This document shows positions 53,424 to 64,000 of a DNA stretch of 64,000 bases, piece by piece. Made by a program: the position numbers and the translations under genes. Source of the stretch: Beta vulgaris subsp. vulgaris (taxonomy: Eukaryota > Streptophyta > Magnoliopsida > Caryophyllales > Amaranthaceae); NCBI RefSeq assembly GCF_026745355.1, contig NC_079209.1:3169795-3233794 (forward strand), in the 5' to 3' direction. The number at the start of each line of letters is the position of its first letter. Position 1 is the stretch's first letter. The notes under the pieces are model-generated. The model was given only the letters and a program-made list of their open reading frames with translations. It had not been told where the DNA came from and did not search any database.

Positions 53424-53849
53424 GGGCATGTTCTCCCCAATTTATTTTCAATTCAATTTAGTTGCAATCAGTTCAGTTCAGTTCCTAATTTATTTATTAT
53501 CATTACTATTAGTTACTACCTCTGTTTTTTTAGTTGAACCGTTTTCCTTGAGCACACATGCCAATGCATTATTTATTTTGAACCTTTATATCTCTAATCA
53601 TCAATTAGCAAAAATTACAAAAAGTTGATATTATGAAAATATATACATTGAGACGGATCTAACAAGATCTCACATGACTATATTTTTCCTCAAGTACATA
53701 TCACAAAAGATAGTCAAAGTTACACATGTGAATAGTGTCAAAAGTCAAAACGGGTCATCTAAAAAAAGCAGAGGAAATATAATTTAATTCAGTTCGGCTG
53801 CAATCAATTCAGTTCAATTTAGTTGTTTCATGTTGATAAGAACACTCCC
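53424..53849. mobile_element. Tourist-like MITE hosting another MITE
   Basis: The ends GGGCATGTTCTCCCC and GATAAGAACACTCCC are imperfect inverted repeats, with a TAA duplication on both sides (53421-53423, 53850-53852). TTCAGTTCAGTT repeats lie subterminally at both ends. The middle is occupied by a mariner-type MITE at 53519-53774; without it the element would be about 170 bp. Confidence 0.75.
53519..53774. mobile_element. Mariner-type MITE nested in a Tourist-like MITE
   Basis: The left end CCTCTGTTTTTTTAGTTG and the complement of the right end (CCTCTGCTTTTTTTAGATG) are inverted repeats. The interior has the family motifs in reverse orientation: ATGCCAATGCA, AGACGGATCTAACAAG and CACATGACTATATTTT. 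One flanking TA is preserved (53517-53518). Confidence 0.75.
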
Positions 53850-54544
53850 TAAATTCATTACAGAAGTTAAAAAAAACTCTTGAGAGAAAAGTCTTTCACA
53901 TTCTTATGCAAGGTGTTGTATAGTACACTCCAATCATTTCCATCAACTTCCAGTGATTTTAACGAATAGGAACGATCTAAATTGAGATACCCAAATAATC
54001 CATGATTAATTTTGAGAGAAAAACTCTATATTTGGCTCGATTTTAATTAGTTAAATAAGAGATAGGAGGTTGTGGTCTTCGTATGCACATAGTGAAGTTA
54101 TGGAAATAGCCCTAGTACACTCATGCGACAAAATATTTAATGACCAAATTTAATTTAGTCAAATATCCATACTCATTCGCAAACAATGAAAAATGATTAA
54201 GGTTGTACCGACCTAGTGGTTGTGAACGAGCCAGTAAGACATCCTTCCACCATGTGACAGGAACAAGAATGAAAGTATATCTTTATATACTTTTTCCTTT
54301 CTTATTACTTTCACTAGGTTTTGGACCCGTGCATAATGCACGGGAACTTTAATACAATAAAAATGTTTATATATCCGCTACATTGAAAACATATATACGA
54401 TTATTTACGTCTACTTGATCAAAAACTTTGTGTTTAAGAGAAATACACATTTATATTAATTATAAAGTTGTTTAACAGATACATGATATTCATATGTTTT
54501 GGAAGACTTCTTTTTAGAGCAAAACAAAATGTTTTAAGAAGCTA

Positions 54545-54803
54545 CTTCATCCGTTCGTAGTCTAATATAACAATGAGATTTTTACACTATTCATTCACTA
54601 TCATACCCTTTCACTATATATTGTTATTTTTATGTAAAGACAAATATAGTCATGTGGGTATTGTTAGATTCGTCTTGATATATACTTTCAAAATATCAAA
54701 TGTGTATAATTTTACTAAATAGTAAATAAAGATATTAATAGTAAAAATTGAGCATTGGCAAGCGTGAAAACCCAATTGCTGTAGTAGAAAAGAACGAAGG
54801 AAG
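54545..54803. mobile_element. Mariner-type MITE inside the Helitron
   Basis: Starts CTTCATCCGTTCGTAGTC after TA (54543-54544) and ends AGAACGAAGGAAG before TA (54804-54805). The interior has GTCATGTGGGTATTGTTAG, GATTCGTCTTGATATATAC and GAGCATTGGCAAGCGTG, as in the copy at 4505-4764. Length is 259 bp. Confidence 0.82.
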
Positions 54804-55390
54804 TATAATATAGTCAGAAGCAATTATATCATCATAAGTAAAGCCAACAACACCTTAGGAGGAAGATTGGAATTCCATATTTTCTTCCACACTTCCGATA
54901 CAATAGAATCGCCAACAACTGTATGGGAATTCTTAAAAAAATTAATAAAGTGATGGTCTTATTTAGTAGAACATACCAATTTTGGTGTAGCCTCATAGAA
55001 AGCCATCATCTAAGGGTTGAGATGGTAAAGGTTAAGGATCTCAACCGCCTCAACAGGGAGAAAATTTGCACGAACTTGGTTTTCATCCCACTAACCGGGG
55101 GGGGGGGTCAATCGTCTCAGAAACTCTCTCTACATTACATCTTCATTTTTTCCTCGAAATGGCCTTAAAGTATTAGACTTCCCATTATCTTTCTGATATA
55201 GGAGTACTATTAGGCAATTTTTACCAATGACTGAGAAATGGCTACATAAAATTGGCCATGACTGAGAACTGGTCTCGGGAGAAAAAACCACATGCGATTG
55301 ACTTTTGACACACGACCAACTAAAATTGCCTTTTTTGAGACCTCAGAGGAAATTTGTTCCATCTGACAGAATGAATACCATACGGGGTAT

Positions 55391-55640
55391 AAATACCTTA
55401 TTCCACGTTGCTACCTAAAATGACCACAATTTCGATGATATATTGTATCATACTTTATTCCCCATTTCATCTGGTGGAATGAGTATCATACAGGGTTTCC
55501 CCACTCTACTTTTTTCCTAAATACCTTATTCCCCGTTGCTACTTGAAATGATCACAATTTCGATGATATATTGTATCATACCTTATTTCCCATTCCATCT
55601 GACGGAATGAGTATAATACAGGGTTTCTCAATTTACTTTT
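55391..55640. repeat. 128-bp tandem repeat, two units plus a partial
   Basis: The unit begins AAATACCTTATTCC and runs through ATGAYCACAATTTCGATG, ATATATTGTATCATAC and GGAATGAGTATMATACAGGG. Units start at 55391 and 55519, giving a 128-bp period. A partial unit lies just before (about 55355-55390) and a diverged fragment recurs at about 56170-56260. It is non-coding and sits inside the putative Helitron. Confidence 0.85.
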
Positions 55641-57559
55641 CACCTCCCAAAGACTACCTCAAGTGACTTCAATGGTCCACAATTAACCCTTATTCATTAA
55701 TTTCTTCCTAAAACCAATTTTCGAATATATTAAGCGAACTAAAGTTTTAATATTCATTAAGACTAATTTAGAAAATGTAAACAAATATAAATACGCACTA
55801 CTTGTATAATATATGTGTGTTTTATAGGTTCTTTATAAGATGTACATTTCAATATTATCTTCTACATCAAAGAAAAAAAAACCAAAACAAAGTTAAATAA
55901 ATTAACAACTTTTCCAATTCAATAACTTTATTTGATTTTCAAAATAGTTTCACTCTATTATTAACCAATTAAACTTGAATACTTATAAATCCCCCTTTTT
56001 TTTTACATATAAGCTTGACAATTAACTCATCTTGTTGATTCACCTTCTAAATTAGTGTCGCAATGCTCATTAGATATCTCTCTTTCCAGTCTAATATCGT
56101 CCACACGATTTATGGTTTAAAAATTGTAACATTACTTTTATATAAAATTATAAGATAATTATTTTACTTGTAGTTCCCTAAAATGACCACAATTTTGATG
56201 ATATATTTTATCTTACATCATTCCCATTTCATCTAACTGAATGAGTATTATACAATATTAATTATATAAGAAAATCATGGCGCTGCTTAACTTTAATGAT
56301 GAATAAGTGAGAAATATCTATTTTAGCAAGGAAACTATATTTAATCATGCATATAAGAAATAATTATTGATATCATATAATGTCAACTACTTCATGATTC
56401 ACTCATACTTTCATATATAATTTGAGTTTAGGATGTTAAATTTATGAACAGTTATATTAGTTTTTTTTTTGCAAGAATAATTAGTTAAAGAATATTGGAT
56501 TATATTGAAGAAAAATAATTACTATTCTTAGTTTCTTAATACACGCAACATATTTCTTTTTGGATATTTCATAAAACTTGCAAAATAATTCGCAAACTAT
56601 TATAAAAATTAAAGAAAGCTTTATTTTATAATTTAAGCACATGTGTCATGTTTTCACTCTCTCTCCTACTCTTTTATTTTATAATTTTTATAGAATGGGC
56701 CAAATTCAAAGTTGTGAATTTTCTTTAAAAATGATATTAGTATCAAGCGTAAGTTCATAAGTGTATGTACTTATATCGTTTGTTTCATTTGAATGTAAGA
56801 ATGTGGGAAAATATTTGAGTGACCCTAGTCCCTAAGCCTAAGGTTGTCAACCTTCTTAGTCGCAATAATAGAATAATATATATTTATATATATCCAATAA
56901 ATTGGAGAGAGAATTGCCATAGATTAATGTTTTAATGTACTCTTGACCTTAACTTTTTAGTAGTGAGAAGAATATCCATTTTTATCTTTAAACAACTTAT
57001 CTTGTCTGACATTTTCTTAATTCTCCCTTAAGTTGTCTGAAAAACACTTAATTATTATATCTAAATTTGTTTAACGTTATCTAAATTTTCCAAACTTATA
57101 TTATCATAGTTATGTCAAAATTAGTTAAAGTAGACAGATGCTTATATATTGGTTTTCATTTTTTTTTACCCAATTCAATTTCTTGAACATATATATAGAT
57201 GAACTCTTATTTTACCTCTCTCTTTAACTTTGTTTTTTTTTAAAAAAATACTTTTAGTATGTATTGGTCATGGATATGATTTTTTTATGATTATCATATT
57301 AGCTTACCTAAACCACTTTGGGACTAAAAATTGAATATTTGAGTTGTTATTGTTTTTGTTATATGTAATCTCTAGTCATCATGGTGTGTTATATTTTTTT
57401 CAACAAAATCATCTTTTTATTTCTTGTTTGGTAATAAAATAAACTTGCTTACTATTATTATTACATTTGCATATTTTCTTGAAGGGGCTAGCATCTCATG
57501 ATAATGGTGTGGTATTCATTACCAAAAGTGAATAATATTAAAAAAAAACTTATTAGACC

Positions 57560-57760
57560 AATGTACCCATTGGCTTGAAATTAGGTAATTTTTAAATTAA
57601 TTATATTATATAAGTTTGATAGGTGTGATGAAAAACTTAAAGTTGTTATACCAACGCACCCATTGGCTTGTACTTAGCTAATATTTGTTTTATATTTGAA
57701 ATTTCATATTTTGACTTTTTGAGTATCTTGTATTAGTGAAAAACTTAAAGTTGTTATATC
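57560..57760. repeat. Two-unit imperfect tandem repeat
   Basis: ACCCATTGGCTTG occurs at 57565 and 57658, and GAAAAACTTAAAGTTGTTAT near 57630 and 57738, so a unit of about 93-108 bp is present twice. It lies inside the putative Helitron. Confidence 0.75.
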
Positions 57761-58144
57761 AATTATTCATCTTTTTCATTGTATATTTTCTCTCTCCTCT
57801 AAATTGGTATTTAGCTTGAAAATAATTCCATAACTGGTTTTTGTGAAAATAATAAGAATGACCGCTAAGATAATATATGATTTTCGTTTTAAAAAAAAAG
57901 ATAATATTTGATTTGTTTCCTTAATTGATAATTGGTTGATTGATTCCTTTAGTTATTGTAGTTGATATTATTTCCTTCATTGTTACACAATGGAGGAATT
58001 AATTGATTATTGTTAAAGTTATTTTAGCAATGCCACGTGGCATAAGCAAGCATTAGGTCGAAAAGTTGAGGGTGAAGGAGAACAGAGGAAGGTTGAGGTC
58101 TTGCCACGTAGGACAATTTTTTCTTGCTTTAATATTATATATGA

Positions 58145-60286
58145 TTATGTGAGTTGGAAACACAATTAAATTAAGATCTATTTAAGGTAGGCGACAAATT
58201 AAACAAAATAAATTAAACATTCTAAGAGGGGAAGACCTTAATTATTAAGACTTTAGTTATTTTGTGTAATTATATTTTCTGTTTAACGTTATCCAATGTT
58301 TCCTTCTTAAACTACTTGTCACCCCCACATAATGCAAGAATTAAAAGACGAAGACTTATGACCCATATAAATTTTAGACAGTTCAAAACCTAAGAGATCT
58401 ATTAAATCATCAAGGAGTATGGATTTCCAGACCATATGAATTTAGGTCCACAATAACCTTTGAGTATATATAGGTCTAGGTCTTACTACGCGACTCATAT
58501 CCGAACCCATGTTGCCATCCTTAACTGTAAGTCTGTAACTCCAGTCTAATTTAAGAACAATCAAAGCCAAATTTTGATTAATCAATATGATCTTAAGTAG
58601 TATGTGGGCTTAACTCATGACAATCACTTAAGTGTTCGATTCATTATACTAATACCATTTAAAAAACATCGCTCACATAATACACACACTGATATGATTT
58701 AAAATACCCGACTCAACCTTGAAAAGTACTTGAAATGATGTGATTTAGTTATACCCCAAGCAAAGTTTTTTCTAACCCAACCTAAAAGATAATATATGAC
58801 AAATTAATGATTGATTTTCCATCGATATTACTACTTGAAATTATAATAGACTTAAAATAGGAAAATGTAACCTTGAGGCAACTTAGAATCAAACTAAATA
58901 GCTACTCGTAATTATAACTCATTATCTAAATATGCCCGAGATCAAATCCAATATAATTCAATCGATCCATTTGTCATTTATATTTAATACTACTCTTTAC
59001 TTCGGATTCCATTGTCATAACTAGTAATGAGTTCTCCACTTATGCACTATAGAGGATCCCTAGTCTTACAAAGTAAAAATCCTCATTATTTTTCGATAAA
59101 CTAGAAGGCCTATATGACTATATATGATCGATGAACAACATAACCCTAGCGATTAACAAATTAATTAGTATAAAATCATAATTCATATGATCAAGGTGTA
59201 TTATGTTGGAAGTGCATGCATGATGAGATCTCAATCTTTAACAGTATATATGTTGCAAGATCTTTGCAAAAAACTAGGCAGAAATATACTATAGTAATCA
59301 GCACTGCATAGTATAAGTGGGAAATAAAAAAACCTAGCTAAACCATATGAACAAAACCCAACGTAGATGAAAGTTTTAGTAATTAGTGAAAACTGCAAAG
59401 GAATAATGATGATGGAGAAGATCCCTTGGAAGACTACAAAATCCATATGTTCCCTAAACCCCATTTACCTTTAACACCTCTTTTTTTTACCAGCTGAGCT
59501 GCTCACCACATGCATCTACTAATTCTTATAGTACCCAAAATGTTTTTTATTATTTTCCTTAATCAATAACTAATTAAGTATTAATATGAAACTTATATAA
59601 AAGAATAAAAAAGGGAATAAAAAATGTAGAAAAAAGAAGTCTCTTCTTCACACTCTATGTCTCTGACAAGAGCAGAAACGGTTGTCAGTTCCAAATCAGG
59701 AGGAGGGAGTGGAAGTAGTGAAAAAGATAAGAGATGGGAATTTTATGAAAGAAGAAGAAATTAAAGAGGGAAAAAAATAAATATAGTCATAGCATATAGT
59801 AGCAAGATGAACCCTCGAGAATAAAGCTAGCGTGGTCTTTGAACGATGTTTGTGGGGGTGGGGATGGGGGTGGGGGTGAGAGGGTCCATAGATTGAGATG
59901 TATGACTTCCCACATGCCCCCTCTTGTCGTTTTCTCTTGGAGTTTTCAATAGTGGTATGTTGGTGCAATTTATGCTAACTAATTGGTTTGTAATACTTTA
60001 TTAGTTTTAATTAGTTACTAATTATGAAACTCTTTTAGTTGAGATATTACCTAGTTTGTCCTCCTCGATGATTACATAATGCTAAGATAAGTTAACATAT
60101 ATCAATTAGTGGTCTAAACTCTAAAGTATCTACTTGATAAACTACTCTATTAGATTCTCAATAAACATGATAAACGGATGAATGGTGCAACCAAAATAAA
60201 GAGTGTATGGACTCTATGAACAAGAACCTGATCTTACAAGGTAAGACGGTTTGAAAGTGCTTATAACACAATTAAGTACCACCTAT
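58145..60286. other. Intergenic DNA, no gene recognised
   Basis: AT-rich with no domain-bearing frame. CATGTTGCCATCC near 58510 resembles an hAT end without a partner. A GGGGTGGGGATGGGGGTGGG tract occurs at about 59853-59877 within a purine-rich stretch. I looked for known plant microRNA sequences by memory and found none. Confidence 0.5.
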
Positions 60287-60437
60287 GCCCCGTTTCATTT
60301 CGGCACAATTCATTTCAGTTCAACTAACTTCGGTTCAACTTAGTTCTATTGATGTACTTTATTCTTACAATTTTACTTCAGTTCAGTTCAACTCGATTCA
60401 ATTCAAGTTTGTTTAGTTCGGCCCAAAAGAACAGGTG
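60287..60437. mobile_element. Possible Tourist-like MITE relic
   Basis: CCCCGTTTCATTTCGGCAC at the left is weakly complementary to GTTCGGCCCAAAAGAACAGG at the right, with TTCAGTTCAACT repeats between. This matches the style of the group at 51071 and 53271. No clear target duplication. Confidence 0.4.
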
Positions 60438-60599
60438 GACTTATTTATCACCTTATCCCCATACAATAATAACTTTGGTGTATTCCTTAAAGTAGGCTAT
60501 ATACTCGCTCCTATTCAAGAGAGTCCTATAACTTTTCTACCAAAATCGGACGATTGTTCCAAAAGTAAAGTACTAAGACTCGTGACAAAATCATTATGA

Positions 60600-61205
60600 A
60601 CACTGTATAAATAAGACCAGGTAACCTAATATGACTAGGAAAATATATAAATTACAATATAATAGAAGCAGGAATAACCATTATATGGGGCGGAATTAGT
60701 TATCCGCGCATATGATAGAATATTCCAGCAGAAACAGTTCGAATTTCGAAATACATAATTCCTTGACTACAAGTTTGCTCAGGGAGTGTCACCCATATTT
60801 GGAAAGATCTTTAAGTCTATAGTTTTCAAAACCATTAGAGTTATTGAATTATCATACAAACATTAGATGTTATAATCAAAAGAGTAGTCGTGACTCCTTT
60901 TCCACATTTCTGGTATTGATTTTCCGCTTTATTTTCACTCAAACTCGTACTAAAAGATATCCATAATGATTCATGCATATCATTGCTGCATCCTTTCAAA
61001 TGCTTCAAATGCTCCTAATGCTCAAGTTTAGCTAATTATACTCCAAATACATTCTCGATACTTGAACTTCATAAAAAAACAAAAGCATAATGTATAGAAG
61101 TATAATAGCATAACTTAAGAATATATAATGCAATAATGAACCTAAAAAAGAATCTAAATTCTCTAACAAAATGCAACATAAATGGACCTAAAAACTACAT
61201 AAGTA
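60600..61205 (-). mobile_element. Partial LTR, inverted relative of the solo LTR
   Basis: Read on the minus strand, this follows the first 585 or so bases of the solo LTR at 41385. Shared stretches include TTAAGTTATGCTWTT, AGTACGAGTTTGAG, AAGCGGAAAATCA, AAAGATCTTTCCAA, CTGTTTCTGCTGGAAT and AGTCATATTAGGTTA, in the same order with many substitutions and small gaps. The TG terminus and the 3' part are missing. Clearly older than, or a different subfamily from, the solo LTR. Confidence 0.72.
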
Positions 61206-61928
61206 TGTATCCTTTCCTTTCTTGCACTCTCATCCGCTCACCTCTCTCATCTCTCATTCTCATATGCTCGCCTCTCTCTTGTCTCATCCTCCACAACCAA
61301 TGTATTCTACTGCCTCGCAAATTGTCGACAAATTCTTCGTTCGACTCTCATCATCCTCGCTGAACATTGACGAACTTCTCGTTCGTCTCCTAACATCCTC
61401 GCTGAACATTGACGAAATCTTCGCTCGACTCCACAAGTCCATCATCATTGTCGCCGTTCGTCATCCTCGCTCACCTTCGTTTGTCTCTCATCCTTGGTCG
61501 ACTCCACCAACGTCACCATTGTCGTTGTGGCTTATCTCGCATCCTCACTCAACTTCGTTCATCACTTAACTCCATTAACTCCGCTGTCGCTAGTTTCTTA
61601 GTTCCATTTTTGTTTTTAAAACTTTTTGTAATTTATTTTTCCTTTTTCAAGATCCGTTGTTAGGGTTTCTAAATGTTAGATCCGAAGGCAAAAAACTCAA
61701 GCCAAACATGGTGTGGTGATAGCAAGTGGGTTGTGTAAGGCTACAATTTTTTCTTTGTGGTTGAAGAACCAGTAATAGTTATACTCTATCACCCCCCCCC
61801 CCTCATGCAAGAGCCAATCTTCGGGATTAAAGTGTGGATGCAACACAAGCTCCCCTCATGCCTGGCGGCTGACGCTAAGTATCTTACTTAAAGAGGAGGG
61901 GTGGATAAATTTGAACAAGTGACCTTTT
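61206..61928. repeat. Serine/leucine-codon-rich region with a 42-bp tandem repeat
   Basis: CATCCTCGCTGAACATTGACG recurs (first bases at 61352 and 61394, 42-bp period) with a less exact third unit upstream. A 115-codon open frame (61222-61569) runs through it but is made of the repeat and of TCT/CTC-rich sequence with no domain. A C run lies at about 61791-61801. This is probably transposon-derived leader sequence rather than a gene. Confidence 0.5.
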
Positions 61929-61929
61929 A

Positions 61930-62725
61930 TGTTAAGTTTAACAATACTCTGCGGATTATTGACCCAGGTGCCGCACATCATAGTCACCAGTAATTCTTCA
62001 TGGTTGTTTGATGTCACTAATATTTTCGACTGTTTTGTTAGTCTTTCTATTGGGTCGATAGTTCTTGCCACTCAATCCGACTATGTTTGCCTCTCTCCCA
62101 CCAGGCCATTACTATTCACTAGTAGAAAAACGTTGAATTGTGTCTCCTCCCGCACAACTGGATAACTGACGTTGAAGTCTATGGACGCATCATTTAATTC
62201 TCCCCCGTCAAGCCTAACCCCCAAATTTCCATCAATCACAGAAGGGGTTCAATCAAATTCAAAGAGGGTAACATAATTTGACCCGGTTCTTCGAGTTTTA
62301 TCAGTAGAATTTTTTAAAGAAAAAAAGCCCTTCATCGTTTATGGCAACCTATCTGACGCAAATTCGGGCCTTTTGCGTCAGATGTGGTGTCATACGCGAC
62401 GTAGATGGCACGACTAGATTAAGCCTTTTTCATTATTTGCGTCGGTATGGACCAACGGTTCGACGGAAATGGCACGACTTTTGCGTCAAACTTCTATTCA
62501 ACGCAAATTAGTTATGCAAATTTGTGTCTAAGAGTTCTCGCATCGGACCCAGATCCGACGCAAATTGATGTTTCTGTAATAGTGATTGATAATGTTCTTT
62601 ATGTTCTTACTTTAAGTTGTAATCTGCTTTCAGTTTCCAAATTAACATATAATTTGTGGTGTTTTGTCCATTTTGACTCCTCTTTGTGTGTTATACATGA
62701 CCCCACGAGCAATTAAGTCGATTTG
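61930..62725 (+). pseudogene. Ty1/copia gag-protease fragment, split by a CACTA element
   Basis: Before the insertion, frames around 61950-62100 give IIDPGAAHH, the copia protease DTGA-type active site with P in place of T, and then a SWLFDVTNIFDC stretch. After it, 62585-62715 encodes DNVLYVLTLSCNLLSVSKL, the conserved region just downstream of the protease. The order matches plant copia polyproteins. Nothing of integrase, RT or RNase H follows, and the frame differs between pieces. It is a dead fragment. Confidence 0.78.
62117..62584. mobile_element. Non-autonomous CACTA (En/Spm) element with 3-bp TSD
   Basis: It starts CACTAGTAGAAAAACG and ends GTTTCTGTAATAGTG, whose complement is CACTATTACAGAAAC. 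ATT is duplicated on both sides (62114-62116 and 62585-62587). Subterminal GACGCAAATT/TTTGCGTCA repeats occur in both orientations, the usual CACTA transposase-binding layout. Length is 468 bp, no coding. Confidence 0.88.
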
Positions 62726-62960
62726 ATAGTTGAAGACCAAGTAATAGTTTTATGCTATATCACTACTCTATACTAATATATTAAAAGCATTTCTAATTAA
62801 AGAATAACATCACAAGGCGCTTTCTGTTAGAGTGCTCTAACCCACGTAATTCACATACAGTAAAAATAAAAAATAAAAATGCATTGCATAAAATTTGATA
62901 CCTTGATCACAAACATGTATAATAAAGTCTTAACCACTGAATCAAGTAAGACTTGATGTT

Positions 62961-63355
62961 GGGCGTGTTCGACAACCGTAGCTGTGGTGGTAGCTTTTAG
63001 CTGTGAGAGTAGCTGTTAGCTGTAATGGTAGCTGTTAGTGGTTGGTGTGTAGCTGTTAGCTGTCCAAGTAGCGGTAAAAAATATTAATATTCGGTAAAAG
63101 AAGCTGTCAAAGTAGCTGTTTAAGAATAACTAGTTAAAAAACTCAAATAAAACTTTAACATATAATTTATATACCACTAAAAGCTACCCAAAAGCTACAA
63201 ATTATAGCTTTTGACAAACACTACTAAAACACTACTTGTACCACTAAAAGCTACTTACACCACTACCTTGCCGAACATTATTATTTTTTCTAATTAGTGT
63301 TTTGACCAAGTCAAGACACTAAAAGCTACTTAAAAAGCTTGTGCCGAACACGCCC
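62961..63355. mobile_element. TIR MITE rich in AGCTGTTAGCTGT repeats
   Basis: The ends GGGCGTGTTCGACAA and TTGTGCCGAACACGCCC are inverted repeats. GTT occurs on both sides (62958-62960, 63356-63358). The left half repeats a GTAGCTGTTAGCTGT unit several times and the right half has the complementary AAAGCTACTTA and ACTAAAAGCTAC units, so the element can fold on itself. The GGGCGTGTTCGG terminus and 3-bp flank suggest a Tourist/Harbinger type, not proven. Confidence 0.72.
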
Positions 63356-64000
63356 GTTATCATTCTAAAGTAAAACATTAATAAATAAACATGTAATTAT
63401 CCTGAGCATAATTCAGGTTTAAAACTTTTTTTTTCTTAAAAAGGTCAAAATAAGGTGGACAAATCATAAATGAGATGCTTATCGAGGAAGAACAATTATA
63501 GTATGACTATTAGCCCTTCATTTACAGCACTGTTTTTTTTATATGCTCCGTGAATTTTATAATGTGGCCGCGCCTTGTCGACCCCCTCTTTTCATGCGGA
63601 TGACTGGATGATCCCGAAATATATGCAATCATGATGTTGATAACAGTTGATACTAAACACCACTAACCACTACAGTCTTAGCTAGCTCGCTAACCTACCC
63701 TATGATTTCTATTTTGCAAGCTAATTCTTTACATTGGCTAAACCAACCTTGGACCTTGTCTTGCAAGATGTTGAATGGCTATAGATCAAGCAAAATAGCA
63801 TATTCTACATTACACCACATTCTTCTATCTTTATTGATACTCCAAGTCACAAATTAACTACTCTTTTGATTTCCTAAAAATCTATAATCCATTCTAGTGC
63901 ATTTACAAATGTCATGGCATAGATCAAACTATGACCTATGTTAAAATAGCATTTACACATCTCATTGTAGTTTCAAATTAGTTTGAACTTGGTAGATATA
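63356..64000. other. AT-rich window end, no gene seen
   Basis: No domain-bearing frame or transposon end is recognised before the window stops. Confidence 0.55.

Larger units (their letters stand above)
54314..58144 (-). mobile_element. Probable 3.8 kb non-autonomous Helitron
   Basis: On the minus strand the 3' terminus is very clear: a 9-bp-stem hairpin CCCGTGCATTATGCACGGG followed by TCCAAAACCTAG and then T, at 54314-54346. The likely 5' terminus is TCATATATAATATTAAAGC at 58144-58126, directly after an A, followed by TTGTCCTACGTGGCAAG, a phrase often seen near plant Helitron 5' ends. No Rep/helicase coding is present. The interior holds a MITE (54545-54803) and tandem repeats (55391, 57560). 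The 3' end is well supported. Pairing with this 5' end is an inference. Confidence 0.55.

Noticed and set aside
59231..59464. 77-codon hydrophobic minus-strand frame and the surrounding region as a gene or microRNA precursor
   Set aside because: No homologous domain and no match to plant microRNA sequences I know; no convincing hairpin seen by eye.
61222..61569. 115-codon Ser/Leu-rich open frame
   Set aside because: Built on a 42-bp tandem repeat with no domain; likely transposon leader sequence.

Overview
This is eukaryotic nuclear DNA from a flowering plant, most likely a dicot. It is AT-rich, has GT-AG introns of up to 4.5 kb, and is packed with plant transposon families: mariner/Stowaway-type, Tourist-like, hAT-like and CACTA MITEs, Helitrons, tRNA-derived and Au-like SINEs, L1 and RTE LINEs, Ty3/gypsy LTRs and Ty1/copia. 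I cannot fix the species from sequence alone. No rRNA, host tRNA gene, CRISPR array or bacterial operon is present.

Layout. From 1 to about 8 kb there is no host gene: a foldback repeat, a nest of three transposons (1.6-3.56 kb), a TA-flanked MITE and a decayed PIF/Harbinger-type ORF1 (5.46-6.54 kb, minus). From 8015 to 26087 (minus) lies a complete 16-exon PEX6 gene; splicing the exons gives an uninterrupted 943-codon frame. From 27815 to 39385 (minus) lies a complete 18-exon gene for a membrane-bound O-acyltransferase of the GUP1/HHAT-like class, 507 codons. The two genes are head-to-tail and about 1.7 kb apart. Their coding frames are clean while their large introns hold most of the mobile elements.

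From 39.4 to 64 kb no intact gene is recognised. In order: coding-like patches of unknown origin split by a TATAA satellite; a 1.44 kb solo LTR with a perfect 5-bp duplication, inside a TIR element; a second LTR-like stretch; a 2.9 kb frame-broken L1 LINE; a SINE with an 11-bp duplication; a short Helitron; Tourist-like MITEs, one with another MITE nested in it; a probable 3.8 kb non-coding Helitron containing internal tandem repeats; an inverted partial copy of the solo LTR; and a copia gag/protease fragment split by a CACTA element.

Functionally, PEX6 is one of the two AAA+ ATPases that recycle the peroxisomal import receptor PEX5. The MBOAT protein is a multi-pass, probably endoplasmic-reticulum enzyme. 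There is no sign that the two work together. I did not find a convincing new biological system. The most unusual content is structural: nested insertions with readable target-site duplications, and a Helitron whose interior is built of repeats.
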